Positions 1 through 8,813 are shown, counted from the stretch's first letter. The stretch: 23,673 nt of DNA from CAZYMF01 sp964648215 (GCA_964648215.1 CAZYMF010000061.1:1-23673); one strand, 5' to 3'. Translations and numbers: made by a program. The notes: a model not told the origin generated them from the letters alone.

Positions 1-1229
1 CCCTTGATGTCCTGATTCTGATCGAGGGTGGCCCGGCTGTTTTCAAAGATGCCGTTGAGGTCGGTCTCGCCCCAGCTCGAGGAGCTGGTCTTCACCAGCA
101 GCGTCACCTGCAACCCCTTCTTGCCCGCGGTGTCGGACTCGATCGATCGGGTCATCGGGAAGATCGTGCGCTGCTTGAAGTTGCGGGTGATCTGGTGCGG
201 AGCGTAGGTGTTGGCGAGGGGCTCGAGGCCGAGCGCCGGACCCTGGAACAGGCGCACCACCTGGTCGACGACGACGTCGTTGTCGAGCTTCACGCCCCAC
301 TGCTCGAGGAAAGGAACGAACTGGTCTCCGGCGCGGGGCGGGATCAGGAACAGGGCGTGCCCGCCCTTCTTCATGTAGGCAGCGAGCGCCTGCATCTCGT
401 GCGCGGTGTACGGCTTTTGCGGGCCGGCGACGAGGACGACGGAGCAGTCGTCCGGCATCGCGGACAGGGTGGCGAGCAGGACCTTCTTGAACTCGTAGTT
501 CTCGTTGGTCAGCCCCGTCTTGAGGCCGGAGAGCCCGTGCGCGTCCTGCGTGTTGTCCGTGTCCGGCTCGCCGTGGCCGTCGATCATGCACACGACCTTG
601 CGGGTGGCGCGGGTCACCTTGATGATGGCGTTGGTCAGGTTCTCCTCGGTGGGCTGCGTCACCTCGGTCGACTCCTTGCCGTAGGCGAGCCGCACGGTGT
701 TGTAGGCGGTGACCTTGTACTTCTCCGCCAGCTGCGGTTGGCGGTCCGGGTCGATCATCTCGAACTTGATCTTGGGCGATTGGTAGGCGTAGTTGCTCAG
801 CAGGTCGCGCAGCTCCGCGTTCACCCCGCCTTCGACGAAGGCCTGGACCTGGAGGTCGCCCTTCAGGTGCTTCACCACGCTCACCGACTGCGGCGAGAGG
901 CTGAAGACGTGCTCGGCGGTGAGATCGAAGCGGTGGTGGTGCCGCGCGGAAACGTAGTTGAGGGCACCGAGGATCGCCAGGAACAGGACGGAGGCGATGA
1001 CGGTGTTGGCCCCGTACTTGGTCGAGCGCTCGCCGAGGAAGCTGCGCACGGAGTCGAGGCCGGAGCTGAGATAGGCGACCAGGGCGAACAGCCCGAGAAG
1101 GGCGTGCGCGCCGATGTAGACCATGTCGAAGGGGCCGTGGGCGCGGGTGAGGAGGGCCGCCACGCCCGCGAACAGGAGCAGAATGACGCCGACCAAGCCG
1201 AGAAGGCCGTTGGAGCGCTGCACGGTCAC
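1..1229 (-). CDS. GldG-like ABC transporter auxiliary protein (partial, runs off left edge)
   Basis: This is the third gene of an ABC-2 export operon. The frame is open for 409 codons from the GTG at 1229 to the window edge, so the C-terminus is missing. The N-terminus has two to three hydrophobic segments (about residues 8-27, 34-52 and 74-92). A long extracytoplasmic part follows, containing phrases typical of the GldG/ABC_transp_aux family, such as FDLTAEHVFSLSPQS and, further on, CMIDGHGEPD. The family partners with an ABC ATPase and an ABC-2 permease; in Bacteroidetes the relatives GldA/F/G are linked to gliding, but elsewhere the substrate is unknown. The start is set by a GTGA overlap with the permease stop at 1226-1228, which implies translational coupling. 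In related genomes a DUF4340 gene often follows; that would lie outside this window. Confidence 0.85.
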   Translation of the reverse strand, partial: MTVQRSNGLLGLVGVILLLFAGVAALLTRAHGPFDMVYIGAHALLGLFALVAYLSSGLDSVRSFLGERSTKYGANTVIASVLFLAILGALNYVSARHHHRFDLTAEHVFSLSPQSVSVVKHLKGDLQVQAFVEGGVNAELRDLLSNYAYQSPKIKFEMIDPDRQPQLAEKYKVTAYNTVRLAYGKESTEVTQPTEENLTNAIIKVTRATRKVVCMIDGHGEPDTDNTQDAHGLSGLKTGLTNENYEFKKVLLATLSAMPDDCSVVLVAGPQKPYTAHEMQALAAYMKKGGHALFLIPPRAGDQFVPFLEQWGVKLDNDVVVDQVVRLFQGPALGLEPLANTYAPHQITRNFKQRTIFPMTRSIESDTAGKKGLQVTLLVKTSSSSWGETDLNGIFENSRATLDQNQDIK

Positions 1230-1999
1230 CTCCAGCGGATGGACTCGACGGATCGGTGCGTCAGGAACAGCGACAGCACGATCACGCTGGCAAAGTAGAC
1301 GAGGTCGCGGGTGTCGATGATGCCCTTCACCATCTCACCGAAGTGCTCGGTCAACGACAGGTAGCGGAGCACGGCGCCGAGGACGGCCCCCGAGGTGTCG
1401 GCGGGCCAGGAGATGATGTACAGGAGCAGAAGCGTCACCAGGCAGCTCACGGCGGCGATGATCTGGTTGTCGGTGAAGGACGAGGTGAGCAAGCCGACCG
1501 AGAGGAAGGCGGTGGCGATCAGGAGCAGGCCGAGGTAGCCCGAGGCGATGATGCCGATCTCGGGATTGCCGTAGAGCATTAGAATGAGGGGATAGATTCC
1601 GGTCAACAGGACCATGATCAACGCGAAGACGAAGGCGCCGAGAAACTTGCCGAGGACGATCGCGGTGATCGAGAGCGGTGAGGTCATCAGCAGCTCGTAG
1701 GTGCCGCTGCGCTTCTCCTCGGCGAAGCTGCGCATGGTGATCACCGGAACCAGGATGACGAGCACGACCGAGAGGTTGTGCAGCAGCGGAGCGATGACGA
1801 AGTCGTTCAGGTTGAGATGACTCATCGCCTCCGGGTTGCGGAAGCTGCTGTACATGCTCAGGAGGAAGTTGAAGCGCGCCAGCAGATTGAAAAAGAACCA
1901 ACCGCCGAGGAGCAGGAATCCGGTGAGGACGACGTAGGCGATCGGCGAAACGAAGTACGAGCGCAGCTCCTTGCCGGCAATCGTGAGGGCGTTTTTCAC
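1226..1999 (-). CDS. ABC-2 family export permease
   Basis: This is a 257-residue integral membrane protein that forms the channel of the ABC exporter encoded with its neighbours. It begins at GTG 1999, giving the N-terminal sequence KNALTIAGKELRSYFVSPIAY, the cytoplasmic lead-in typical of NosY/GldF-type ABC-2 permeases. About six hydrophobic segments follow, and the loop FAEEKRSGTYELLMTSPLS is the hallmark conserved loop of this family. The frame is open far upstream (to 2389), but that part lies antisense-free inside the ATPase gene in another frame and is not credible protein. The chosen start overlaps the ATPase stop as GTGA. The gene ends at 1226, again overlapping the next start by 4 bp. 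The substrate cannot be read from the sequence. Confidence 0.9.
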   Translation of the reverse strand: MKNALTIAGKELRSYFVSPIAYVVLTGFLLLGGWFFFNLLARFNFLLSMYSSFRNPEAMSHLNLNDFVIAPLLHNLSVVLVILVPVITMRSFAEEKRSGTYELLMTSPLSITAIVLGKFLGAFVFALIMVLLTGIYPLILMLYGNPEIGIIASGYLGLLLIATAFLSVGLLTSSFTDNQIIAAVSCLVTLLLLYIISWPADTSGAVLGAVLRYLSLTEHFGEMVKGIIDTRDLVYFASVIVLSLFLTHRSVESIRWR

Positions 2000-2745
2000 G
2001 CGCTGACCTCCGCCACCGCCGCCGCGTGGACCTCTCCGGTGTCCTTGGACACGGCGCGCAGAAAGACCTGTTCCAACGACAGCTCGCGCGTGAGGTTTTC
2101 CAGCGTGTCCTCGACCACGACGCGCCCCGCGTTGATGATGACCACCTTCTGGCAGAGCTGCGCGACCTCGGGCAGAATGTGGGTCGACAGAATCACCGTG
2201 CGGTCTCGCGCCAGCTCGCGGATGAGGGTTCGGATGTCGATGATCTGGCGCGGGTCGAGGCCGATCGTCGGCTCGTCGAGCACCAGGACCGAGGGGTTGT
2301 GAATCAGGGCCTGCGCCAGGCCGACCCGCTGGCGAAAGCCCTTGGAGAGGTGCCCGAGCAACCGGCTCGATACCTCGACCAGACCGCATACCTGTAGCGC
2401 CCGGTCCATGGCATCGCCGAGCTCGCGCTTGGAAACGCCCTTGATACGGGCCACGAAGCGCAGATAGCTACCCACGGTCATGTCGCCGTACAGGGGCGGG
2501 TTCTCGGGCAGATAGCCGATGCGCTTGCGCACCTCGTGGGACTGCTCGAATATATCGAAGCCGGCCACCTTCACCGTGCCGCTCGTGGCGGGCTGGAAGC
2601 CGGTGATGACCCGCATGGTCGTGGTCTTCCCCGCTCCGTTGGGGCCGAGGAAGCCGAGGATCTGTCCGGTCTGCGCGGTGAAGGAGACGTCACGAACCGC
2701 GGTGATGTCTCCGTACCTCTTGGTGAGGTTCCGTACCTCGATCAT
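1996..2745 (-). CDS. ABC transporter ATP-binding protein (GldA/ABC-2 exporter type)
   Basis: This is a 249-residue cytoplasmic ATPase that powers the exporter. The Walker A motif GPNGAGKT is at residues 34-41, the signature LSKGFRQRVGLAQAL starts near 133, and Walker B with its catalytic Glu (LVLDEPT) ends near 160. The switch His lies in ILSTHILPEV near 190. The usual Q-loop Gln is replaced by Glu (YLPENPPLY, residues 78-86), as is common in this ABC-2 subgroup. It starts at ATG 2745 and is the first gene of the three-gene operon. I see no strong ribosome-binding site immediately upstream. The gene is divergent from polA. Confidence 0.93.
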   Translation of the reverse strand: MIEVRNLTKRYGDITAVRDVSFTAQTGQILGFLGPNGAGKTTTMRVITGFQPATSGTVKVAGFDIFEQSHEVRKRIGYLPENPPLYGDMTVGSYLRFVARIKGVSKRELGDAMDRALQVCGLVEVSSRLLGHLSKGFRQRVGLAQALIHNPSVLVLDEPTIGLDPRQIIDIRTLIRELARDRTVILSTHILPEVAQLCQKVVIINAGRVVVEDTLENLTRELSLEQVFLRAVSKDTGEVHAAAVAEVSA

Positions 2746-2909
2746 GGTCGTCGAACTATGACGTTCCCCCTTCGCCGAGATTCAACGAACGACAAAAAAA
2801 AGTAACCGCCGTTTAGTGTCTCCGTCCGGGGTTGTCAACCGAGGCCGGAGACGAGCGCCGTCTGGTTGGACTTGCGGGAGGGCATTTGTTACTTCCCCGG
2901 CCGTGGCTT

Positions 2910-5519
2910 ATGCTTGCGGCGCCTACGCAACTCTTCCTCATCGACGGCAGCTCCTACGTCTATCGTGCGTTCTTCGCGCTGCCGCCGCTGACCAGCCCTA
3001 GCGGGGCCCCGACCCAAGCGGTCTACGGATTCACCAGCATGATGCTCAAGCTGCTGCGGGAGACGGCCCCGCAGTACCTTGGCGTGGTGTTCGATGCGCC
3101 CGGGGAGACGTTCCGCGACGCCCTGTTCGAGGCCTACAAGGCCAACCGGCCGCGGATGCCGGATGACCTTGCCGCCCAGATCCCGCTGGTGCACGAGGTC
3201 GTCGCCGCCCTCGGCATCCGCTCCCTGTGCGTTCCGGGCGTGGAGGCGGATGACGTGATCGCCACCCTGGTCACCCGGCTGGCTGCCGATGGGGTCTTCT
3301 GCACGATCGTGACCGGGGACAAGGATCTGATGCAGCTCGTCGGGCCCAACGTGCAGCTGTGGGACACGATGCGCGACCGCAAGACGGACGAGGCCGGGGT
3401 GCGCGAGCGCCTCGGCGTCACGCCCGCGCAGGTCGTCGAGGTGATGGCCCTGATGGGCGATTCGGTCGACAACATCCCGGGCGTCAAGGGAATCGGTGAG
3501 AAGACGGCTACCGCGCTGATCCAGCAGTTCGGCAGCCTGGAGAATGTACTGGAGCGGCTGGACGAGGTGGAGCGGTCGGGCCTACGCAATGCCAAGCGGG
3601 TCGCCCAGCTGCTGCGCCAGGGCGGGGAGGCGGCGCGTGTGAGCCGTTCGCTGGCTCTGGTGCGGCGCGACGTCCCACTCGGCGAGACGCTGGCGGACTT
3701 CCGCTACGGCGGCCCGGAGATCAAAGCGTTGCGCGAGCTGTGCCAACGTCTGGGCTTCCACTCGTTGCTGCGCGAGCTGACCGCGGCCACGCCCACGGTC
3801 GCGGTGGCGGTCCGTACCCTGTCGGCGGGCGCGCAGGTCGCCCAGCTCCACGCCGAGGCGAAGAAGGGGGGGCGCCTCGGGCTGGCCAGCCACGGCGGCG
3901 ACGGGCCGGCGCCGACGGCGCGGGCTGAAGCTCTGCTGCTGGCCGCCGGTGGCTCTCCGGCCTGCCGGGTGGAGCTGGGCGCCGCCGCGGCCCGCGACCA
4001 GCTCCACCGCCTGCTGGCGGACCCCGAGATCGAGAAGGTGGGGCACGATCTCAAGCGCGACCTGCTCCGACTCGCTCCGGAGATGGAGCTGGCCGGGCCT
4101 CGCTTCGACACGATGGTGGCGTCGTACGTGCTCGACGCCTCGGCCACCCACCGCTTGGAAGACCTGGCCGCGGACGTTCTCGGGGTACACGCTCCGGCGT
4201 TCCGCGCCGACGGCGAGGAGACGGCCGCCGGCGTGGCCTTGCTCCCGGACCTGGCGGCGGAGCTCGAGCGCCGCCTGGCGGCCAGCGGGCTGACCACCCT
4301 GTTTCGCGACATGGAGATGCCCCTCGTCGGGGTGCTCGCGGCCATGGAGCGGCGCGGCGTGCGACTCGACGTGGCGGCGCTCGCGGCCATGGGCGAGGAG
4401 CTGCAGCAGCGCTTGGATGTCCTGATGGCGGAGATCTACGCCCTCGCCGGCGGCGAGTTCAACATCAATTCGCCGCCGCAGCTGCGCGAGGTCCTCTTCG
4501 AGCGCCTCGGCCTGTCGAAAAAGGGCGTCCGCCGGGGCAAGACGGGCTACTCCACCGATGTCGACGTGCTCACGCGTCTGGCCGCGGAACACGCCGTTCC
4601 GGCGAAGATCCTGGAGTACCGCGGGCTGTCCAAGCTGAAATCGACCTACGTCGATGCCTTGCCCGCGGCGGTGAACCCGCGCACCGGCCGGCTCCATACC
4701 TCATTCAACCAGACCGTGGCCGTGACCGGGCGCTTGAGCTCGAGCAGCCCGAACCTGCAGAACATTCCCATTCGCGGGGAGGAGGGCCGGCGGATCCGGG
4801 CCGCCTTCATCGCCGCGCCGGGCCATCTCCTGGTCGCGGCCGACTACTCGCAGATCGAGCTCCGCGTGCTGGCCCACCTGTCCGGGGATCCCGCTCTCGT
4901 CGAGGCCTTCCGCACGGGCGCCGACATCCACGCTCGAACGGCGGCCGAGATGTTCCATGTCCTGCCCGGGACGGTGACGCCCGAGATGCGCCGGGCGGCC
5001 AAGGTCATCAACTTCGGCATCCTCTACGGCATGGGAGCGCAGCGGCTGGCCCATGAGCTATCCCTGCCCGTGCCAGAGGCCCAGCGTTACATCGAGAGCT
5101 ACTTTGCCCGCTTTGCGGGGGTGCGTCGCTTTCTTGACGAGACGATTGCGATGGCCCGGGAGCGCGGGTATGTCAGCACCATATGCGGACGCAGACGGAT
5201 GATGCGGGACCTCGCCAGCCGCGATCGCGCCGCGGCTCAGGCGGCCGAGCGGACCGCGACCAACACCCCCATCCAGGGCTCCGCCGCCGATATCATCAAG
5301 CTGGCCATGGTGGCCCTCGATCGCCGGCTGGGTGAAGAGGGCTTGCTGGCGCCCATGACCCTTCAGGTTCATGATGAACTGGTGTTTGAGGTTGCGGAGG
5401 GAGACCTGACACGGGCCGAAAGCCTGATCCGGAGTGAGATGGAGGGGGTCCTCGAGCTTGCCGTTCCCCTCAAGGTGGACATCGGTGCAGGTCGCAATTG
5501 GGCGGAAGCGCACGCGTGA
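2910..5519 (+). CDS. polA: DNA polymerase I
   Basis: This 869-residue enzyme has the full Pol I layout and acts in Okazaki-fragment processing and repair synthesis. The 5'-3' exonuclease domain occupies about residues 1-290, with LIDGSSYVYRAFF (10-22), GVEADD (110-115), TGDKDL (135-140) and MGDSVDNIPGVKGIGEKTA (182-200). The polymerase domain shows motif A DYSQIELR (645-652), an O-helix with R694, K698, F702 and Y706, and motif C VHDE (820-823). The middle domain (about 300-450) looks like a degenerate proofreading domain: the Asp-x-Glu of motif Exo I is absent and only the K-R-D of Exo II is recognisable. I chose ATG 2910 because the exonuclease domain begins 9 residues later; an in-frame TTG at 2832 would add 26 unconserved residues. 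No clear ribosome-binding site is visible. Confidence 0.96.
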   Translation: MLAAPTQLFLIDGSSYVYRAFFALPPLTSPSGAPTQAVYGFTSMMLKLLRETAPQYLGVVFDAPGETFRDALFEAYKANRPRMPDDLAAQIPLVHEVVAALGIRSLCVPGVEADDVIATLVTRLAADGVFCTIVTGDKDLMQLVGPNVQLWDTMRDRKTDEAGVRERLGVTPAQVVEVMALMGDSVDNIPGVKGIGEKTATALIQQFGSLENVLERLDEVERSGLRNAKRVAQLLRQGGEAARVSRSLALVRRDVPLGETLADFRYGGPEIKALRELCQRLGFHSLLRELTAATPTVAVAVRTLSAGAQVAQLHAEAKKGGRLGLASHGGDGPAPTARAEALLLAAGGSPACRVELGAAAARDQLHRLLADPEIEKVGHDLKRDLLRLAPEMELAGPRFDTMVASYVLDASATHRLEDLAADVLGVHAPAFRADGEETAAGVALLPDLAAELERRLAASGLTTLFRDMEMPLVGVLAAMERRGVRLDVAALAAMGEELQQRLDVLMAEIYALAGGEFNINSPPQLREVLFERLGLSKKGVRRGKTGYSTDVDVLTRLAAEHAVPAKILEYRGLSKLKSTYVDALPAAVNPRTGRLHTSFNQTVAVTGRLSSSSPNLQNIPIRGEEGRRIRAAFIAAPGHLLVAADYSQIELRVLAHLSGDPALVEAFRTGADIHARTAAEMFHVLPGTVTPEMRRAAKVINFGILYGMGAQRLAHELSLPVPEAQRYIESYFARFAGVRRFLDETIAMARERGYVSTICGRRRMMRDLASRDRAAAQAAERTATNTPIQGSAADIIKLAMVALDRRLGEEGLLAPMTLQVHDELVFEVAEGDLTRAESLIRSEMEGVLELAVPLKVDIGAGRNWAEAHA

Positions 5520-5609
5520 TGGCGGTGGAGACTGGTTCGGGTGGCGATTTGCCTAGGCACGTGAATAGGGCCACGGCCCGGTCGTCTATCGACAACGAGG
5601 GAAGGTCCC

Positions 5610-6179
5610 GTGGAACGTAGCGATCGCGATCTCGTTCGCGAAAGCCGCGCCGGGAACACGGAGGCCTTCCGGGAGCTGGTGGAGCGTTACCAGCGCAAGG
5701 TGGCCGCTGTGGCGATGGGCATGGTTCACAACCGCGATGATGCACTCGAGCTGACACAGGAGACGTTCGTCAAGGCGTTCGAGAACATCGACAAGTTCAA
5801 GGGCGAGTCGAGCTTCTACACGTGGCTGTATCGTATCGTGGTGAATCTGGGGATCGACTTCCAGCGTCGCGAGCGACGCCACCCGACTGTGACCATCGAA
5901 GATCGGACGATTCCGAGCACCGAGGTCAGCGACGAGATCACCAGCCAACAGGGCAACGATCCGTTCCGGGAAGTGCGCGCCAGGGAGATCGGCGATCGGG
6001 TTGCGCAGGCGATCAACGAGTTGACGCCCGATCACAAAGCCGTCATAATTTTGCGCGAAGTTGAAGGCCTTTCCTATGAAGAAATCAGCCGCGTGATGCA
6101 GTGCTCCAAGGGCACGGTCATGAGCCGGCTCCACTACGCGCGCAAGAAATTGCAGAGCAAGCTCAGGGACTGTCTATAG
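5610..6179 (+). CDS. ECF RNA polymerase sigma factor (RpoE-like)
   Basis: This is a 189-residue ECF-type sigma-70 factor that would direct RNA polymerase to a stress or envelope regulon. Region 2 spans about residues 20-90 (ALELTQETFVKAFENIDKF, then FYTWLYRIVVNLGIDFQRR). Region 4 spans about 135-186 (INELTPDHKAVIILREVEGL, followed by the helix-turn-helix SYEEISRVMQCSKGTVMSRL). Regions 1.1 and 3 are absent, as usual for this group. GTG 5610 is preceded by GAGGGAAGG at 5597-5605, a good ribosome-binding site. The next gene encodes a zinc-binding anti-sigma factor 68 bp downstream, the standard pairing. The target promoter cannot be deduced with confidence. Confidence 0.93.
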   Translation: MERSDRDLVRESRAGNTEAFRELVERYQRKVAAVAMGMVHNRDDALELTQETFVKAFENIDKFKGESSFYTWLYRIVVNLGIDFQRRERRHPTVTIEDRTIPSTEVSDEITSQQGNDPFREVRAREIGDRVAQAINELTPDHKAVIILREVEGLSYEEISRVMQCSKGTVMSRLHYARKKLQSKLRDCL

Positions 6180-6247
6180 CGAATGGCGACGCGACGTCGA
6201 CACGACTCGGGGGGGCAACGATACGCAGCCGCAGCGGGGTGCGAGCG

Positions 6248-6790
6248 ATGACCTGCCGAGATGTTGGGGGACTCCTTCCGCTTTTTCTCGATGGAGAGCT
6301 GGATGCCCGCCGCATGCGTGATGTCGCGCTGCACAGCAGTCGCTGCCACGAGTGCGAAGGTGAGCTTCGACGTCTCGAACGTTTGCAGGATCTGGTGACC
6401 GAGGCCATCAACGCGCGGACGGCGGAGCTCGATCTGAGCCGGATCTGGCCAGCGGTAGAGACCCGACTGGGAGCGGTGCGGGTCTCGTGGTGGCAGCACT
6501 TCCGTTTGTGGTGGGAGGAGCAGGACGCCACCTGGTGGCTGCGGGTTCCGGCCGTGGGGATGGCTGCGGCGGCGGTTGCCGTCGCTTTCACCCTGTGGAC
6601 CAACCATCCGGAACAAGTGGCGCAGACGCCGACCGTGGCGCCCGTGGCCGCTGTCGACAACAGTGCCACGATCGACTCCCTGGACAGCACGGCCAACGCC
6701 GTGGCCGTCTTGAACGAACCCGAAACCAACACCACCGTGTTGTGGGTCAACGACGACTCCGACTACGGAAGCCAGGGATTCCCGCCGTGA
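6248..6790 (+). CDS. Zinc-finger (ZAS-type) transmembrane anti-sigma factor
   Basis: This is a 180-residue, probably inner-membrane, anti-sigma factor for the ECF sigma factor encoded just upstream. The cytoplasmic N-terminus carries the zinc anti-sigma motif His29-x3-Cys33-x2-Cys36, with an extra Cys3 that can act as fourth ligand, preceded by the typical FLDGELDARR. A single membrane segment is seen at about residues 100-118 (VPAVGMAAAAVAVAFTLW), followed by a short periplasmic tail. ATG 6248 was chosen because the zinc domain starts there; the frame is open upstream into the sigma gene without family resemblance. The stop overlaps the next start as GTGA, so the two genes are probably co-translated. 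Confidence 0.88.
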   Translation: MTCRDVGGLLPLFLDGELDARRMRDVALHSSRCHECEGELRRLERLQDLVTEAINARTAELDLSRIWPAVETRLGAVRVSWWQHFRLWWEEQDATWWLRVPAVGMAAAAVAVAFTLWTNHPEQVAQTPTVAPVAAVDNSATIDSLDSTANAVAVLNEPETNTTVLWVNDDSDYGSQGFPP

Positions 6791-7278
6791 GTTTGAGCTG
6801 GGCACCGGTCCTGCTGATGCTGTCGGTGACCGCCGGTGCCGTGACTCCCACGCCTACGGCCGCCGGCTCGGCCGTCGACATCCGGATCGGCGCCGTCTTG
6901 GCGAGCAACAACGGGCAGGAGTTCGATCCGCGCCTGGTGTCGTTGCATCGGCAGCTCAGCGTCCTCTTTCCGTACACGTCGTACCGGCTCGTCAAGCAGG
7001 AGAAGCAACGTGTCCGACCCGGGGGAAAGGTCGGCTTCGACATTCCCGGAGGACGCTACCTTCTGGTGATTTCCAAGGGCCTGAAGAATGGACGGGTCTC
7101 GCTGCGGGTGATGCTGATCGCAGGGACCCGGCCGGTGGTCGATACCGCCCTGACCCTGCGCAACCATGCGACCTTCCTGGTCGGTGGGCCGCGCCACAAA
7201 CACGGGGTGCTGATCATCTCGATCGGCGCCGACACCGTTCCCGGCACCGCGGCTGCCGTGCCGACGTCGGCCCAATGA
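6787..7278 (+). CDS. Secreted protein of unknown function, in the ECF sigma operon
   Basis: This is a 163-residue protein that I cannot assign to a named family. GTG 6787 overlaps the anti-sigma stop (GTGA) and the TGA stop overlaps the next ATG (ATGA). The N-terminus has a hydrophobic stretch (WAPVLLMLSVTAGAV) followed by a Pro/Thr/Ala-rich segment, which looks like a signal peptide cleaved near residue 28. The mature part is short and beta-rich, with no Cys, no obvious catalytic motif and a basic stretch (YRLVKQEKQRV). Its place between an anti-sigma factor and a membrane protein suggests an extracytoplasmic partner or sensor for the sigma system; this is inference only. Confidence 0.7.
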   Translation: MSLSWAPVLLMLSVTAGAVTPTPTAAGSAVDIRIGAVLASNNGQEFDPRLVSLHRQLSVLFPYTSYRLVKQEKQRVRPGGKVGFDIPGGRYLLVISKGLKNGRVSLRVMLIAGTRPVVDTALTLRNHATFLVGGPRHKHGVLIISIGADTVPGTAAAVPTSAQ

Positions 7279-7471
7279 TTCTGGACGTGATCGAACGCCT
7301 GCTCGGCGCCTACCAGCTCGCGCGCTGGGTGGGAGACACCCGCCGCTTGGCCGCCCTGTGGCAGCCGGTTCTCCCCGTGGAGGGAGTGGCCGCGCTGGTC
7401 GCCGCCGTGGGCGCGCTGCTGGCCGCCGTGGTGTTGTCGGGAGTTGCGCTGGCGGCGCTGGGGAACTTTCT
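7275..7471 (+). CDS. Membrane protein of unknown function, truncated by assembly gap
   Basis: ATG 7275 overlaps the previous stop as ATGA, and 65 codons are readable before the run of N. The visible part has an amphipathic N-terminus (about residues 1-30) followed by a long hydrophobic Ala/Val/Leu segment (about 36-63), consistent with one membrane helix. The remainder is lost in the gap, so length and family are unknown. The open frame continuing beyond the gap on the plus strand is antisense to the sat gene and does not belong to this protein. It is the fourth gene of the sigma operon. Confidence 0.55.
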
Positions 7472-7571
7472 NNNNNNNNNNNNNNNNNNNNNNNNNNNNN
7501 NNNNNNNNNNNNNNNNNNNNNNNNNNNNNNNNNNNNNNNNNNNNNNNNNNNNNNNNNNNNNNNNNNNNNNN
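7472..7571. other. Assembly gap (100 N)
   Basis: There are exactly 100 N, the conventional length for a scaffold gap of unknown size. The gene to its left (plus strand) and the ATP sulfurylase gene to its right (minus strand) are both interrupted by it. True distance, and any genes between them, are unknown. Confidence 0.99.
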
Positions 7572-8813
7572 CCGGTAGTAGTCGATCAGGATATCGGCGA
7601 TCTCGGGGCGCAGGATGCGCTCGTCGGGACGCTCGCTCTTGGTGAGCAGCTCGCGGATCTTGGAGCCCGAGATGGCGACGGGCTTCTCGTCGGGATGTTG
7701 CTCGATCAGCTCGACGCGACCGGCGCTCTCGAAGTAGGCGGCGAAGCCTATCTTGCACGGGCGAATTCGCAGGTCGCCGCGCAGGTTGTCGAAGATGTCC
7801 TGGGCATCGAAGTCGCCCCAGATCGGCTGGCCGTCCGCGTAGGGGGCGTCGGCATGCTTGCGCCCGATCACGATGTCGGTGAAGCCGAGGTTCTGGCGGT
7901 AGACGGCGTGCATCACGGCTTCCTTGGGCCCGCCGTAGAGCATCTTGATGTCCAGGCCAACGAGCTCGAAGACCTCGTTGAGGTCGTAGCCGCGCTCCTG
8001 CCAGAGAGCCTCGTCCTTGTCGCCCTGGCCGAGGAGCTTTTGCTCGTGCAGGGCGCGGTAGCAGCGCATGCGGACTCGCGCGGGCACGTCATCCCCCTTG
8101 AGCTCGCCGATCAGCGGGTTGAGCACCACGCCGGCGAAGTGGCCTTGCCGCGTCAGCCGCTCGACACCGGCCACCAGCGCGTACTCGTGGGCGCGGTGCA
8201 GGGGGTTGCGGGTCTGGAAGGCCAGCGCGCGCTCCCAAGAGCGCTCGGCGATGAGGGTGCGAGCCTGCCGCGGGGAGAGAACGAACTCGCCGTACTCGGG
8301 ATCGATCTGCTGCGGCAATGCCCACAGCTCGCCGCCGACCAGCCGCGCGCGCGGGTCGTCCATGATCAGCCGGCCGCCCGGATGATCGTGGCGGCTGGTG
8401 CCGTAGAATTTCTCGATGTGCTTGCCCTTGTCCCAATCGAACATGCTGGACACGTGCAGCACCGCGACGATGTCGCCCTCGTGAACCAAGGCGGCGGAGT
8501 GACCGATGCGCAGCTTGCGCGCCTCGTCGTCGGTCAGCGGAAAGGAGATCGGGGCCGTCCAGGCGTAGTGGCGAAAGCCGAAGTCGAGCGCGTCGTGATC
8601 GAGAACGTAGTGCCAGGTCTCCTCGTCCATGGGCCCGCTCAGCGGCGACAGCGTGCCGTCGGCGATGCGGTACACGGTCGAGAGGTCGGCGCGGCTGAGC
8701 TCGATGCGCGGCAGCGTGGCCGCTTCGCTGAGGAACTGCTTGCGCCGGGAGAGCGGTACGGTGCGAGAAACCGGGGCTTCGAGTCCCCCGTGAACCGGAA
8801 CCAAATCTGGCAT
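7572..8813 (-). CDS. sat: Sulfate adenylyltransferase (ATP sulfurylase), C-terminus cut by gap
   Basis: ATP sulfurylase converts sulfate and ATP to adenosine phosphosulfate, the first step of sulfate assimilation. The 414 visible residues include the PUA-like N-terminal domain (GTLSPLSGPM, about 53-62), the nucleotide-binding QTRNPLHRAH with the HxxH motif (200-209), NPLIGELKGDD (232-242), GPKEAVMHA (295-303) and ISGSKIRELL (381-390). The usually conserved GRDHAG reads GRKHAD here (317-322), followed by a small insertion before GDFDAQ. ATG 8813 has AGGAG nine bases upstream and is preferred over the in-frame GTG 8819. A possible APS-kinase fusion cannot be excluded because the sequence runs into the gap. 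It is the last visible gene of the sulfur cluster, 174 bp after the usp gene. Confidence 0.93.

Noticed and set aside
195..1298. A 367-codon plus-strand open frame
   Set aside because: It lies opposite the GldG-like gene, whose family features are clear on the minus strand.
2832..2909. TTG-initiated N-terminal extension of polA
   Set aside because: The 26 added residues show no similarity to Pol I, whose exonuclease domain begins just after ATG 2910.
2886..2914. TTGTTA and TATGCT with 17-base spacing as a polA promoter
   Set aside because: The -10 overlaps ATG 2910, so transcription would start after the start codon.
5550..5579. Palindromes TGCCTAGGCA and GGGCCACGGCCC between polA and the sigma gene
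   Set aside because: They could be operator or terminator, but there is no T-run, and short GC-rich palindromes are common by chance at this base composition.
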